Assembly: GCF_021390575.1 (NCBI RefSeq)
Contig: NZ_JAJEJQ010000001.1
Coordinates: 1,464,501 to 1,528,500, forward strand
DNA length: 64,000 nt
DNA from: Paraburkholderia adhaesiva
GTDB lineage: Bacteria; Pseudomonadota; Gammaproteobacteria; Burkholderiales; Burkholderiaceae
Direction of reading: 5' to 3'
Shown here: piece after piece, positions 1 to 7,812 of the stretch
Numbering within the stretch: position 1 is the stretch's first letter
Layout: every line of letters starts with the position of its first letter
Notes under the pieces: model-generated
Seen by the model: only the letters and a program-made list of their open reading frames with translations
Databases searched by the model: none
Told to the model about the DNA's origin: nothing
Program-made: the position numbers and the translations under genes

Positions 1-338
1 GGAAGAGGCCAAGGCAGGAGGGGACAGGTTCTAAACTGGATTGGAGCTTAACGCTACGAGGCGCCAGGCTGGCCCGCCCAGTCTGAACTGGGTGGCCGGA
101 ACGCGGCGCAGCGCAAATTATATCCGGTTTTGTTGCGCTGCGCCAGAGTGATGCACCGGCAAGGGATTGCCTCGCGCCGTGGGCGGTGGCAAGCGTACGC
201 GGTCAGTTTGGGGTCAGAGACGTTGCTCGTGCGCGGTAAGCGACACGAAGTCACGACGAGGTCGCGGCAGCCGTCGCGGTGCCGTCTGGCGTCCGGAAGC
301 TTGCCGCGTAGGGGGCTCGCCGCCGGACGCAAGGGCAA
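1..338. other. Left-edge stretch without a supportable gene
   Basis: No coding region here has a recognisable product. The first 51 bases are open in frame 1 and end in TAA, so they could be the tail of a plus-strand gene beginning outside the window, but 16 codons are too few to judge. The remaining short open frames are GC-rich and show no family motifs. The stretch also forms the region downstream of the minus-strand acyl-CoA-binding protein gene. I see no convincing terminator in it. Confidence 0.4.
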
Positions 339-608
339 TCAGCTTGCGGTGCCGCTCTTGAGCGATTCGACCAGCTCGACGTACTGCTGCTTTGCCGCGT
401 CCTGCGAAGTGCCTTGCAGCGCGGACCACGCTTCGTACTTGTACTTGCCGACAATGTCGGTGAAACCGGGCTTGTCGCCCTGGACGTCGCCTTTCGTGGC
501 CTGCTTGTAGAGCGCATAGAGGCGCAGCAGCGTCAGATTGCCCGGACGCTCGGGCAGTTGCTGCACTTCTTCGTGCGCTTTCTCGAACAGGGCGTTGATA
601 TCGCTCAT
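339..608 (-). CDS. Acyl-CoA-binding protein (ACBP)
   Basis: A small cytosolic protein of 89 residues expected to bind long-chain acyl-CoA esters and buffer or deliver them to lipid metabolism. The length is normal for a free-standing four-helix ACBP domain. The family core is visible: LRLYALYKQAT at about residues 28-38, then DKPGF and GKYKYEAW at about 45-61, which contain the Tyr and Lys residues that contact the CoA phosphates in known members. The ATG start is preceded by a GGAG-type ribosome site about 5 nt upstream. The gene is transcribed away from tsaB and shares a roughly 180-bp intergenic region with it. ACBPs are common in eukaryotes and in some proteobacteria including Burkholderia. 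No partner gene is adjacent. Confidence 0.93.
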   Translation of the reverse strand: MSDINALFEKAHEEVQQLPERPGNLTLLRLYALYKQATKGDVQGDKPGFTDIVGKYKYEAWSALQGTSQDAAKQQYVELVESLKSGTAS

Positions 609-753
609 CGATGTTTCTCCACTCGTTTAATCGGAACCGCGGCGATAGTAGCAGCACGCCCCGCGGTTATGCTGGAACGATTCCTCCAGAGCGGCCGGTC
701 TGGTGCCAGGCAACGGACGAAGAGCGCGCGAACGCACGGACCATGCCCGGCAC

Positions 754-782
754 GGGACCGCGAGGGGGCGCCGCATTACAAT
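754..782 (+). promoter_or_regulatory. Candidate sigma70 promoter of tsaB, nearly leaderless
   Basis: The -10 hexamer TACAAT (777-782) matches 5 of 6 consensus bases. A weaker -35, GGGACC (754-759), lies 17 nt upstream. Transcription would begin around 789-790, which is the first base of the tsaB ATG at 790. No Shine-Dalgarno sequence precedes that ATG, which fits a leaderless message. This is inferred from sequence only. Confidence 0.35.
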
Positions 783-789
783 AGCGGTC

Positions 790-1587
790 ATGACTGACAC
801 CGTGCTGCTTGCCCTCGATACGTCGACCGAATTCTGCTCGGTCGCGCTGCTTCGCGCCACCGCCTCTGCCGGCGGCGTTTCCGTTACCGAACCCTACGCC
901 GAGGTGGCTGTGTGGGTGCGCCATGAAGCCACCGGCGCCGTCTCAAGCACGCGCCTGTTGCCCGCCATCGGCGAACTGCTCGATGAAGCGGGGCTGTCGC
1001 TGGCGGACTGCGATGCCATTGCCTTTGGCGCCGGTCCGGGTTCGTTCACCGGACTGCGCACCGCGACGGGCGTTGCTCAGGGGCTCGCGTTCGGGCTCGA
1101 CATTCCAGTGGTGCCGGTGGGCACATTGCTCGTGTGTGCGGAGAGTGCCCGTTTGCGCGATCCGTCTGCGACGCGCGTGCTGGCGGCGCTCGACGCGCGC
1201 ATGGACGAGGCCTACTGGGCCGACTACGAATGGGATGCGGCGGCGAGCGACTGGCGTACGTTGCGTCCGGCGTCGCTAGATGCACCGGAGCGAATCATCG
1301 CGCCCGACGTACCGTTCACGCTGGCGGGCAACGCCGCGGCGGCGTTCGGCACGCGGCTCGGGGCGGCCGCTACGGCCCGTACGGTCGATACCGAGGCGCT
1401 GCCGCACGCATTGCCGCTGGCACACGTAGCGCTGCGGGCGTTCCGCGCAGGCCGCACACTGCGCGCCGACGAAGCCGCGCCCGAATACATGCGCAACAAG
1501 GTCGCGCAGACTACGGCTGAGCGGCTCGCCGCCAAGGCGGCTGTTGCGAACGTGCCGCCCACCTCTGTCGACGAGGACCGGCGATGA
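790..1587 (+). CDS. tsaB: tRNA threonylcarbamoyladenosine biosynthesis protein TsaB
   Basis: Member of the ASKHA-fold TsaB family (265 residues). It forms the scaffold of the TsaD-TsaB-TsaE complex that places the threonylcarbamoyl group on A37 of ANN-decoding tRNAs. Seen in the sequence: the N-terminal strand motif LALDTSTEFCS (about 8-17) and the family signature FGAGPGSFTGLRTATG (about 79-94). I chose the ATG at 790 because family homology begins there; an open frame continues upstream but its residues do not resemble TsaB. The stop codon overlaps the rimI start in an ATGA, and the linkage of tsaB to rimI is common in proteobacteria. No Shine-Dalgarno is evident. The C-terminal part is more variable, as is usual for the family. 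Confidence 0.95.
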   Translation: MTDTVLLALDTSTEFCSVALLRATASAGGVSVTEPYAEVAVWVRHEATGAVSSTRLLPAIGELLDEAGLSLADCDAIAFGAGPGSFTGLRTATGVAQGLAFGLDIPVVPVGTLLVCAESARLRDPSATRVLAALDARMDEAYWADYEWDAAASDWRTLRPASLDAPERIIAPDVPFTLAGNAAAAFGTRLGAAATARTVDTEALPHALPLAHVALRAFRAGRTLRADEAAPEYMRNKVAQTTAERLAAKAAVANVPPTSVDEDRR

Positions 1588-2078
1588 GCGGCGTGTTGAT
1601 GGCCGACCGCTATATGTCGCAGATGACCGAGAGCGACCTCGACGAGGTTGCCGCCATCGAGCGGTCCGCCTACGAGTTCCCATGGTCGCGCGGCAACTTC
1701 GAAGACTCGCTGCGCAACGGCTACTACGGCATCTGTATGCGCCACGTGACCGGCGCGCTGATTGGCTATTGCGTGCTGATGCCGGTGGTCGATGAAATGC
1801 ATCTGCTGAATCTGTGCGTCGCGCCCGAGGCGCAGGGTGCGGGCGCCGGGCTCACGCTGTTGCGCGAGTCGGTGCGCATTGCGCTTGCGAATGGGCTGGA
1901 AGGGATGCTGCTGGAAGTGCGGCCGTCGAATCACCGGGCGATCCGGTTGTATGAGCAGTTCGGCTTTATCACGATCGGCCGGCGCAAAAACTACTATCCC
2001 GCCCGGCATCACAGCCGCGAGGACGCAATCGTGATGCGTTTTTCTTTTGCTGAGGAGGGCGCAGATGGCGCTCGATGA
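1584..2078 (+). CDS. rimI: Ribosomal protein S18 alanine N-acetyltransferase RimI
   Basis: GNAT-family acetyltransferase (164 residues) predicted to acetylate the N-terminal alanine of ribosomal protein S18 with acetyl-CoA. The acetyl-CoA pyrophosphate loop AQGAGAG lies at about 83-89 within the motif LNLCVAPEAQGAGAG. The catalytic region shows E111 (LLEVRPSNHRAIRLYEQFGF) and Y123, placed like the Glu/Tyr pair of characterised RimI. ATG overlaps the tsaB stop by four bases, which indicates translational coupling. An internal ATG five codons later is an alternative start. The 3' end overlaps the start of the glycosylase gene by 14 nt. Confidence 0.95.
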   Translation: MSGVLMADRYMSQMTESDLDEVAAIERSAYEFPWSRGNFEDSLRNGYYGICMRHVTGALIGYCVLMPVVDEMHLLNLCVAPEAQGAGAGLTLLRESVRIALANGLEGMLLEVRPSNHRAIRLYEQFGFITIGRRKNYYPARHHSREDAIVMRFSFAEEGADGAR

Positions 2079-3111
2079 CTTCGCGCTGGAAGAACTCGGC
2101 CTCGCGCCGCGCTGGGTGAGCAAGGGGGCGCAGGCGGCGCGCGTGGGGACGATGGTGGACGAAGTGCCGGGTGGGGACGTGCAGTCCACACCGGTTTCGG
2201 CGTGCGCCGGGGAGCCCGAGATCGCTTCGATGGTGGTTCGTGGGGCCGACATGCCTGCCGTTCAAGCCGAAAATGCGGGCGCAGACCGGCCAACAGCGCG
2301 AACCGGCGATCTTCCGGCGCGGCCCGCTCGCGCCGCCGATACCGTCGCTGCCGAACGTGCTGCGCCGGACATGCGTTCGGCCGAAACGTCTGCTGCTAAC
2401 GTCCCGATCACGTCGGACGAACTGCCGCCGACCGAAGACGATTTCGCCTGGTTTGACGACACGCCTGCGCCGTCCCGACCCGTCGGTGATGAACCCGCGT
2501 CACAGCCTGCCGAGCCCCGCAACGATGTTGCAACGCTGGACTGGGACGCGCTTTCCCAATGCGTGACATCCTGCACGCGCTGCCGTCTGTGCGAAAAGCG
2601 CACGAACACGGTGTTCGGCGTGGGCGACCGCGAAGCCGACTGGATGCTGATCGGAGAGGCGCCTGGCGAAAACGAAGACCGCCAGGGCGAACCTTTCGTC
2701 GGCCAGGCGGGCAAGCTGCTCGACAACATGCTGCGTGCGCTGTCGCTCGCGCGCGGCGAGAACGTCTATATCGCCAACGTTATCAAGTGCCGCCCGCCCG
2801 GTAACCGGAATCCGGAACCCGATGAAGTCGCGCGCTGCGAGCCCTACCTGCAGCGTCAGGTTGCGCTCGTCAAGCCGAAGATCATCGTCGCGCTGGGCCG
2901 CTTCGCGGCGCAGAGCCTGCTCAGGAGCGAGGGCAGTATCGCGTCGTTGCGCTCCCGCGTGCACGAGTACGAGGGCGTGCCGGTGATCGTCACCTATCAC
3001 CCGGCATATCTGCTGCGCAGCCTGCATGACAAATCCAAGGCGTGGGCTGATCTGTGCCTCGCGCGCGATACCTTGCGCGCCGGACGAAGCGACGACGGCG
3101 GCGAAAAATGA
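2065..3111 (+). CDS. Uracil-DNA glycosylase, family 4, with long N-terminal extension
   Basis: Iron-sulfur uracil-DNA glycosylase that removes uracil arising from cytosine deamination. Motifs: GEAPGENEDRQGEPFVGQ (about 198-214), NVIKCRPPGNRNPEPDE (about 239-254) and YHPAYLL (about 311-317). Four cysteines, C170, C173, C242 and C258, have the spacing expected for the family 4Fe-4S cluster. The protein has 348 residues, whereas family members are usually near 200; the first 150 or so residues are an Ala/Pro/Asp-rich, low-complexity extension ending in an acidic aromatic patch (EDDFAWFDD). The start was chosen at the ATG behind GAGGAGGG (2052-2059), which lies inside the end of rimI. The gene is coupled to the next one by ATGA. 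Confidence 0.93.
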   Translation: MALDDFALEELGLAPRWVSKGAQAARVGTMVDEVPGGDVQSTPVSACAGEPEIASMVVRGADMPAVQAENAGADRPTARTGDLPARPARAADTVAAERAAPDMRSAETSAANVPITSDELPPTEDDFAWFDDTPAPSRPVGDEPASQPAEPRNDVATLDWDALSQCVTSCTRCRLCEKRTNTVFGVGDREADWMLIGEAPGENEDRQGEPFVGQAGKLLDNMLRALSLARGENVYIANVIKCRPPGNRNPEPDEVARCEPYLQRQVALVKPKIIVALGRFAAQSLLRSEGSIASLRSRVHEYEGVPVIVTYHPAYLLRSLHDKSKAWADLCLARDTLRAGRSDDGGEK

Positions 3112-4289
3112 ATGCCGCCGGGCCCGTGGATGCGTCCGGCGTTGATGTTGCCGGGTGCCTCGATGGGCTGACCGATCCCGCAGTGCGCGATCTCGCGTGG
3201 CTGCTTTTCAGCGCGGATCTGCTGCGTGCGCAACCGCCGCGGGCGCCGCTTGCCGAGCTGTGGGCCGATCGCATTAAGGCTCAGCTTGCCGCGCAATGGC
3301 TCGCGCGGCTCGACGCCGACCCGACGCCGCTCTGGGCGGTCCTGGAGGAGAGCCGGCCGACCCGTCTTGGCCGATACGCCGAGATCTTGCTCGGCTGGTT
3401 TCTCGAACACGGGCCGGCGCCGCGGCTCATCGCGGCGAACGTGCCGTTGCGGCGCGCGGGCCGCACGCTCGGTGAGTGCGATTTTCTTGCCGAGACGCCC
3501 GACGGCCAGCGGCTGCACTGGGAGCTTGCTGTGAAGTGCTATCTGCACACGGGGGATTCCGGCACGACGCTGGCCGATTTCGTCGGGCCCAATCTGCGCG
3601 ATCGCTTCGACCGCAAGTTCACTCGTCTGCTCGATCATCAGCTCCGGCTTACCGAGCGCGAAGAGTTCGTTTCGCTCGGGCTTCCGGGGCCGTGGCTCGC
3701 GCAGATGTTCGTGAAGGGCTGGTTGTTCTATCGGGCGGGGGAACACGTGCAGACGCTCGCAAGCGATCCGCCCGCGCTTGGACCGGGGCATGCGCGCGGC
3801 TGGTGGGTGACCCGGTCCGAGTGGTCCGAATTCGCTGCTAAGCAAGTTGCGGATGGTTGGAGCGTATTGCCGCGACTGGCGTGGCTCGGGACCCGCCGTA
3901 TCCCGGCAGGCACGCTCTTAAGGGAGGTGGCAAGCGGTAGCGCCGAAGACTACGTCACGCACGTCGAGACGTCATCGCACACCGCAGGTCGGTTTGACGG
4001 GCCGGATGCGGTTCGCGCGAGCGCGACCAGCGGCGCATTCACAGCGGACAATACAGCGCCGGACGCGAGTGTAGAGCGCGCGCAGCGTTCGAACAGCTTC
4101 GCCGACCGGATGTCGATTGTCGCGCCGGTCGATCCCGAAACCTTGCTGACCCATCTGCCGCGCCCCGGCGAGCCGGCGATGGTCGCTGCCTTTCTTGGCG
4201 ATCGTGCGAACGGTTACGTCGAGTGCTCGCGGGGCTTCATCGTCCCCGACGACTGGCCCGCGCGGGCGTTGGCTTTCGCGCGAGAATAG
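3108..4289 (+). CDS. DUF1853 family protein
   Basis: Soluble protein of 393 residues that I recognise as DUF1853, a family of unknown function found in beta- and gammaproteobacteria. The conserved centre reads RLGRYAEILLGWFLEHG, then RAGRTLGECDFL, then LHWELAVKCYL (about residues 80-145). The order Glu/Asp, CDF, then E-x3-K on a predicted beta strand resembles the core of PD-(D/E)XK nucleases, but the E-x3-K spacing is not the classic E-x-K, so a nuclease role is only a suggestion. The ATG overlaps the glycosylase stop in ATGA, placing it in the tsaB-rimI-glycosylase run and hinting at a nucleic-acid-linked role. It converges on thiD with 16 nt between stops. Confidence 0.85.
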   Translation: MNAAGPVDASGVDVAGCLDGLTDPAVRDLAWLLFSADLLRAQPPRAPLAELWADRIKAQLAAQWLARLDADPTPLWAVLEESRPTRLGRYAEILLGWFLEHGPAPRLIAANVPLRRAGRTLGECDFLAETPDGQRLHWELAVKCYLHTGDSGTTLADFVGPNLRDRFDRKFTRLLDHQLRLTEREEFVSLGLPGPWLAQMFVKGWLFYRAGEHVQTLASDPPALGPGHARGWWVTRSEWSEFAAKQVADGWSVLPRLAWLGTRRIPAGTLLREVASGSAEDYVTHVETSSHTAGRFDGPDAVRASATSGAFTADNTAPDASVERAQRSNSFADRMSIVAPVDPETLLTHLPRPGEPAMVAAFLGDRANGYVECSRGFIVPDDWPARALAFARE

Positions 4290-4305
4290 CGCCGCGCGCG
4301 GCTCC

Positions 4306-5112
4306 TCACCACCAGCGATAGAAGTGATGGACCGGCCCGACGCCGTGGCCGACGTCGAGGCGCCCGCTCGCTTCGAGCGCGCCGGTGAGGTACTGCTTGG
4401 CGTCGCTGACGGCATCGGCGAGACCCGCGCGCTGAGGCCACAGCGCCGCGATCGAGGACGACAGCGTGCAGCCCGTTCCGTGCGTATTCGTGACCGGCAC
4501 GCGCACAGCGCCGAGGCGCAGCGTGCCGCCTTCCTCGACGAGCCAGTCCGGGCTGTCGGTGCCGCCGAGGTGCCCGCCCTTCATCAACACGGCCCGCGCG
4601 CCGAGTGCGCGCAGCGCCTCGCCTTGCTCGACCATCGCCGCTTCGTCGGTGGCCGGTTCGACACCGAGCAGCGCCGCGGCTTCCGGCAGATTCGGTGTGA
4701 CAACGCCCGCGAGCGGCAGCAATTCCTCGCGCAGCGCGGCGACCGCCTCCGGCGCGAGTAGCGCATGGTTGCTCTTCGAAATCATCACCGTGTCGAGCAC
4801 GACGCGTGGTGGCTTGTGACGCCGTAGCGCGTCGGCGACCGCGCGCACGATCTGCGCGTTCGCCAGCATGCCGATTTTCACGGCATCGATGCGGATATCG
4901 TCGAACACCGCGTCTAGCTGCGCAGTGACGAACGCGGGATCCGGCGCGTGGATCGCGGTTACGCCGCGCGTGTTCTGCGCGGTGAGCGCGGTGATGACGC
5001 TCGCCCCGTAGGCGCCGAGTGCGGAGAATGCCTTCAGGTCGGCCTGGATACCTGCGCCGCCGCCTGAATCGGAGCCGGCGATCGTGAGGACGTTGGGAAT
5101 CGATGAGGTCAT
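4306..5112 (-). CDS. thiD: Hydroxymethylpyrimidine/phosphomethylpyrimidine kinase ThiD
   Basis: Ribokinase-fold enzyme (268 residues) that phosphorylates HMP and then HMP-P to HMP-PP, the pyrimidine precursor of thiamine. The substrate-binding N terminus is clear (LTIAGSDSGGGAGIQADLKAF, about residues 9-29). The C-terminal ATP/anion-hole motif NTHGTGCTLSSSIAAL contains the family Cys-Thr region. The ATG at 5112 was preferred to an in-frame ATG seven codons upstream because homology starts at MTSSIPNVLTIAGSD. No other thi gene is adjacent. It lies downstream of lplT on the same strand, but a hairpin with a short T-run separates them, so it may have its own promoter. Confidence 0.95.
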   Translation of the reverse strand: MTSSIPNVLTIAGSDSGGGAGIQADLKAFSALGAYGASVITALTAQNTRGVTAIHAPDPAFVTAQLDAVFDDIRIDAVKIGMLANAQIVRAVADALRRHKPPRVVLDTVMISKSNHALLAPEAVAALREELLPLAGVVTPNLPEAAALLGVEPATDEAAMVEQGEALRALGARAVLMKGGHLGGTDSPDWLVEEGGTLRLGAVRVPVTNTHGTGCTLSSSIAALWPQRAGLADAVSDAKQYLTGALEASGRLDVGHGVGPVHHFYRWW

Positions 5113-5163
5113 GGCAGTGTGGAGTGCGAGCAAGGCGCGCGTCTCGGCGCAAACGCGGGACGC

Positions 5164-5191
5164 AAAAGCGCCGCGCGCAAACTGGCGGCGC
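5164..5191 (-). terminator. Probable intrinsic terminator after lplT
   Basis: Read on the minus strand, a 7-bp GC stem (5185-5191 paired with 5168-5174, 10-nt loop) is followed by TTTT (5164-5167). It sits about 20 nt past the lplT stop and 50 nt before thiD. The T-run is short, so termination may be partial. Confidence 0.45.
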
Positions 5192-5209
5192 GCTGGCGCG
5201 GCGAACCGA

Positions 5210-6520
5210 TCAATGACGGTGATTTTCGCCGATCAGCGCAACGGAGTCGAACGCGCGTTGATTGGCCTGATGACGGCGCATCACGACCCACATCATGAGG
5301 CAGACGAAGGTGCCGAACAGCACGATCACGATGGTCACAGGCACGTCGAGCCAGACGAGCACGGCGTAGAGGCACAGCATGATGAGAACCGAAAGGTTCT
5401 CGTTAAAATTTTGCACGGCGATCGAGTGGCCGGCGGAGAGCAGAACGTGGCCGCGGTGCTGTAGCAGCGCATTCATTGGCACAACGAAGAAACCGGAGAG
5501 TCCGCCAATGATGATCAGGAACACGTAGGCGAAGAACATGTAGCCGCTCACGTGCAGATGGCCGATGCGCAGGCCCCAGTGCTGCGGAAAGAGATCGCGC
5601 GTATAGAACGCCAGCAGCATGACGGCGAGACCCATAATGACGCCGACCGGCAGGACCGAGAGCGACTTCTTGAGCGGCACGCGTGCGGCGGCAATCATCG
5701 CGCCGGCCGCAACGCCCACGGCGACGAGGGCCTGCAGGATCGCGCCCTCCGAGAGCGACATGCCGAGCGAGACCTCGGCCCACTTGAGCACGATGAACTG
5801 CAGCGTGGCGCCTGCACCCCAAAAGAGTGTCGTGACCGCAAGCGAGATCTGGCCGAGCTTGTCGCGCCACAGAATCTGGAAGCAGTCGGCGAAATCGGAA
5901 ATGAGGCGGATCGGGCCGTGTTGCTGGCGCGGGTAGCGGGCGCCGGTGTCGGGAATGCGCAGATTGAAGAGGGCGGCGATGACGTAGATGCCCATGATGA
6001 TGACCATGGCGGCCTGAGCGGGACTGCCGATCCACGCCGGCGTATGGCGGATCACATGCGATGCAATGTGAGGGCTGATGAGCGCGCCGCCCATGACGGT
6101 GCCGAGAATGATCGAGCCGACTGTTGTGCCCTCGATCCAGCCGTTCGCGGCGACCAGCCGTTCAGGTGGCAACAATTCTGTCAGAATGCCGTATTTCGCG
6201 GGTGAATACGCTGCGGCCCCGAAACCAACGACACCGTAGGCGAACAGGGGATGCGTTCCGGCCAGCATCATGGCGCAGCCGAACACCTTGATCGTGTTCG
6301 TGATGAACATCACGCGGCCCTTGGGGCGCGAATCGGCAAAGGCGCCGACGAAAGCGGCGAGAACGACGTAGGAAAGGACGAAGAACAGCTTGAGCAGCGG
6401 CGTCATCCAGTTCGGGGCGTGGAGATCTTTAAGCAGTGCAATCGCAGCGATCAGGAGCGCATTGTCGGCCAACGACGAAAAAAACTGCGCGGCCATAATG
6501 GTGTAAAAGCCTTTTTTCAT
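5210..6520 (-). CDS. lplT: Lysophospholipid transporter LplT (MFS)
   Basis: Major facilitator superfamily inner-membrane protein (436 residues, about 12 hydrophobic segments). In E. coli LplT flips lysophospholipids inward for re-acylation by Aas; the same role is inferred here. Family features are the N-terminal KKGFYTIMAAQFFSSLADNALLIAAIALL, the loop FADSRPKGRVMFITN, and GILTELLPPERLVAANGWIEG. The start at MKKGF is supported by a GAGGAAAG ribosome site 10-11 nt upstream; an open frame of 18 more codons upstream has no such site. No aas gene is adjacent. It is divergent from alr, with a shared intergenic region of about 220 bp that contains an extended -10 element for this gene. Confidence 0.93.
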   Translation of the reverse strand: MKKGFYTIMAAQFFSSLADNALLIAAIALLKDLHAPNWMTPLLKLFFVLSYVVLAAFVGAFADSRPKGRVMFITNTIKVFGCAMMLAGTHPLFAYGVVGFGAAAYSPAKYGILTELLPPERLVAANGWIEGTTVGSIILGTVMGGALISPHIASHVIRHTPAWIGSPAQAAMVIIMGIYVIAALFNLRIPDTGARYPRQQHGPIRLISDFADCFQILWRDKLGQISLAVTTLFWGAGATLQFIVLKWAEVSLGMSLSEGAILQALVAVGVAAGAMIAAARVPLKKSLSVLPVGVIMGLAVMLLAFYTRDLFPQHWGLRIGHLHVSGYMFFAYVFLIIIGGLSGFFVVPMNALLQHRGHVLLSAGHSIAVQNFNENLSVLIMLCLYAVLVWLDVPVTIVIVLFGTFVCLMMWVVMRRHQANQRAFDSVALIGENHRH

Positions 6521-6612
6521 CTGATGCGATGCTTTCCTCGCTGCGGTCCGTCCGCCCCGGACGGGTGGGTGCATCCGGGCTTATTACGTTCGAAATAGGT
6601 TGTGCGCAGGGC

Positions 6613-6621
6613 TTTATATCA
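6613..6621 (-). promoter_or_regulatory. Candidate extended -10 promoter of lplT
   Basis: On the minus strand the sequence TGATATAAA gives a TGn extended -10 with TATAAA (complement of 6613-6618). No convincing -35 lies 17 nt upstream, which is tolerable for extended -10 promoters. Transcription would start about 90 nt before the lplT ATG. Confidence 0.3.
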
Positions 6622-6738
6622 CGAAAATAGCTGGTTTCGGACTAGCAGAATCCTTGAGCGCCAGACGGGTGGGCCTTCCGGGCGCTGAAACCACACTGTA
6701 AGCACCTGATTCGAAAGCGTCTTTACGAAAACTACCCC

Positions 6739-7809
6739 ATGCCTCGCCCCCTCTCCGCCACGATTCACACCGCCGCACTCGCCAACAATCTCGCAGTCGC
6801 CCGCCGATACGCGCCGAAGTCGAAAATATGGGCCGTGGTCAAGGCCAACGCCTACGGGCACGGGCTTGCGCGCGCGTTCCCTGGTCTACGCGCCACGGAC
6901 GGTTTCGGGCTGCTCGATCTGGAAGAGGCGGTGAAGCTGCGCGAACTCGGCTGGGCAGGGCCGATCCTGCTGCTTGAAGGCTTTTTCCGTTCCACCGATA
7001 TCGATGTGGTCGACCGCTACAGCCTCACCACGGTCGTGCACTCGGACGAGCAGATGCGCATGCTCGAAATGGCGCGTCTTTCGAAGCCGGTCAACATTCA
7101 GCTGAAGATGAACAGCGGCATGAACCGGCTCGGCTACATGCCTGAGAAATATCGCGCGGCATGGGAGCGTGCACGCGCCTGCCCCGGCATCGGTCAGATC
7201 ACACTGATGACGCACTTCGCGGACGCCGATACGCCGCGCGGCATCGGCGAGCAGATGGAAGCGTTCGAGCGCGGCGCGCAGGGTATCGCGGGCGCGCGCA
7301 GTCTCGCCAATTCGGCGGCGACGCTCTGGCATCCGTCCGCGCATTTCGACTGGGTGCGCCCCGGCATCATCCTCTACGGCGCGTCGCCGTCGGGCGTGGC
7401 ATCGGCGATCGACGGTGTCGGCCTGCAACCGGCCATGACGTTCACCTCTGAACTGATCGGCACGCAGAACATCGCGGAGGGTCAGACGATCGGTTACGGC
7501 TCGATCTTCAAGGCGAAGAAGCCGATGCGCATCGGCGTCGTCGCGTGCGGCTATGCGGACGGCTATCCGCGCTCCGCGCCCGAAGGCACGCCGGTGATCG
7601 TCGACGGCGTGCGCACACAGGTCGTCGGGCGCGTGTCGATGGACATGTTCACCGTCGATCTCACGCCGGTGCCGCATGCGGGTACCGGTGCGCGAGTCGA
7701 GCTGTGGGGCACGAACCTGCCGATCGACGATGTCGCACAGGCATGCGGCACGATCGGCTATGAGCTGATGTGCGCCGTGGCGCCCCGCGTTCCGGTGCGG
7801 GCGGAATAA
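6739..7809 (+). CDS. alr: Alanine racemase
   Basis: PLP-dependent enzyme (356 residues) interconverting L- and D-alanine, supplying D-Ala for peptidoglycan. The PLP lysine is K35 in [10 protein letters not shown] near the N terminus. The catalytic tyrosine of the second domain is Y253 in [13 protein letters not shown], followed by [13 protein letters not shown]. The fold is the standard N-terminal TIM barrel plus C-terminal beta domain. The ATG lacks a clear Shine-Dalgarno. radA starts three bases after the stop, so the two are almost certainly cotranscribed. No signal peptide is visible, so this is the cytosolic, biosynthetic type rather than the periplasmic broad-specificity racemase. Confidence 0.96.
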   Translation: MPRPLSATIHTAALANNLAVARRYAPKSKIWAVVKANAYGHGLARAFPGLRATDGFGLLDLEEAVKLRELGWAGPILLLEGFFRSTDIDVVDRYSLTTVVHSDEQMRMLEMARLSKPVNIQLKMNSGMNRLGYMPEKYRAAWERARACPGIGQITLMTHFADADTPRGIGEQMEAFERGAQGIAGARSLANSAATLWHPSAHFDWVRPGIILYGASPSGVASAIDGVGLQPAMTFTSELIGTQNIAEGQTIGYGSIFKAKKPMRIGVVACGYADGYPRSAPEGTPVIVDGVRTQVVGRVSMDMFTVDLTPVPHAGTGARVELWGTNLPIDDVAQACGTIGYELMCAVAPRVPVRAE

Positions 7810-7812
7810 GCG

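Noticed and set aside
4195..4761. Plus-strand open frame of 188 codons across the end of DUF1853 and thiD
   Set aside because: It lies antisense to the conserved ThiD C terminus and has no motif of its own.
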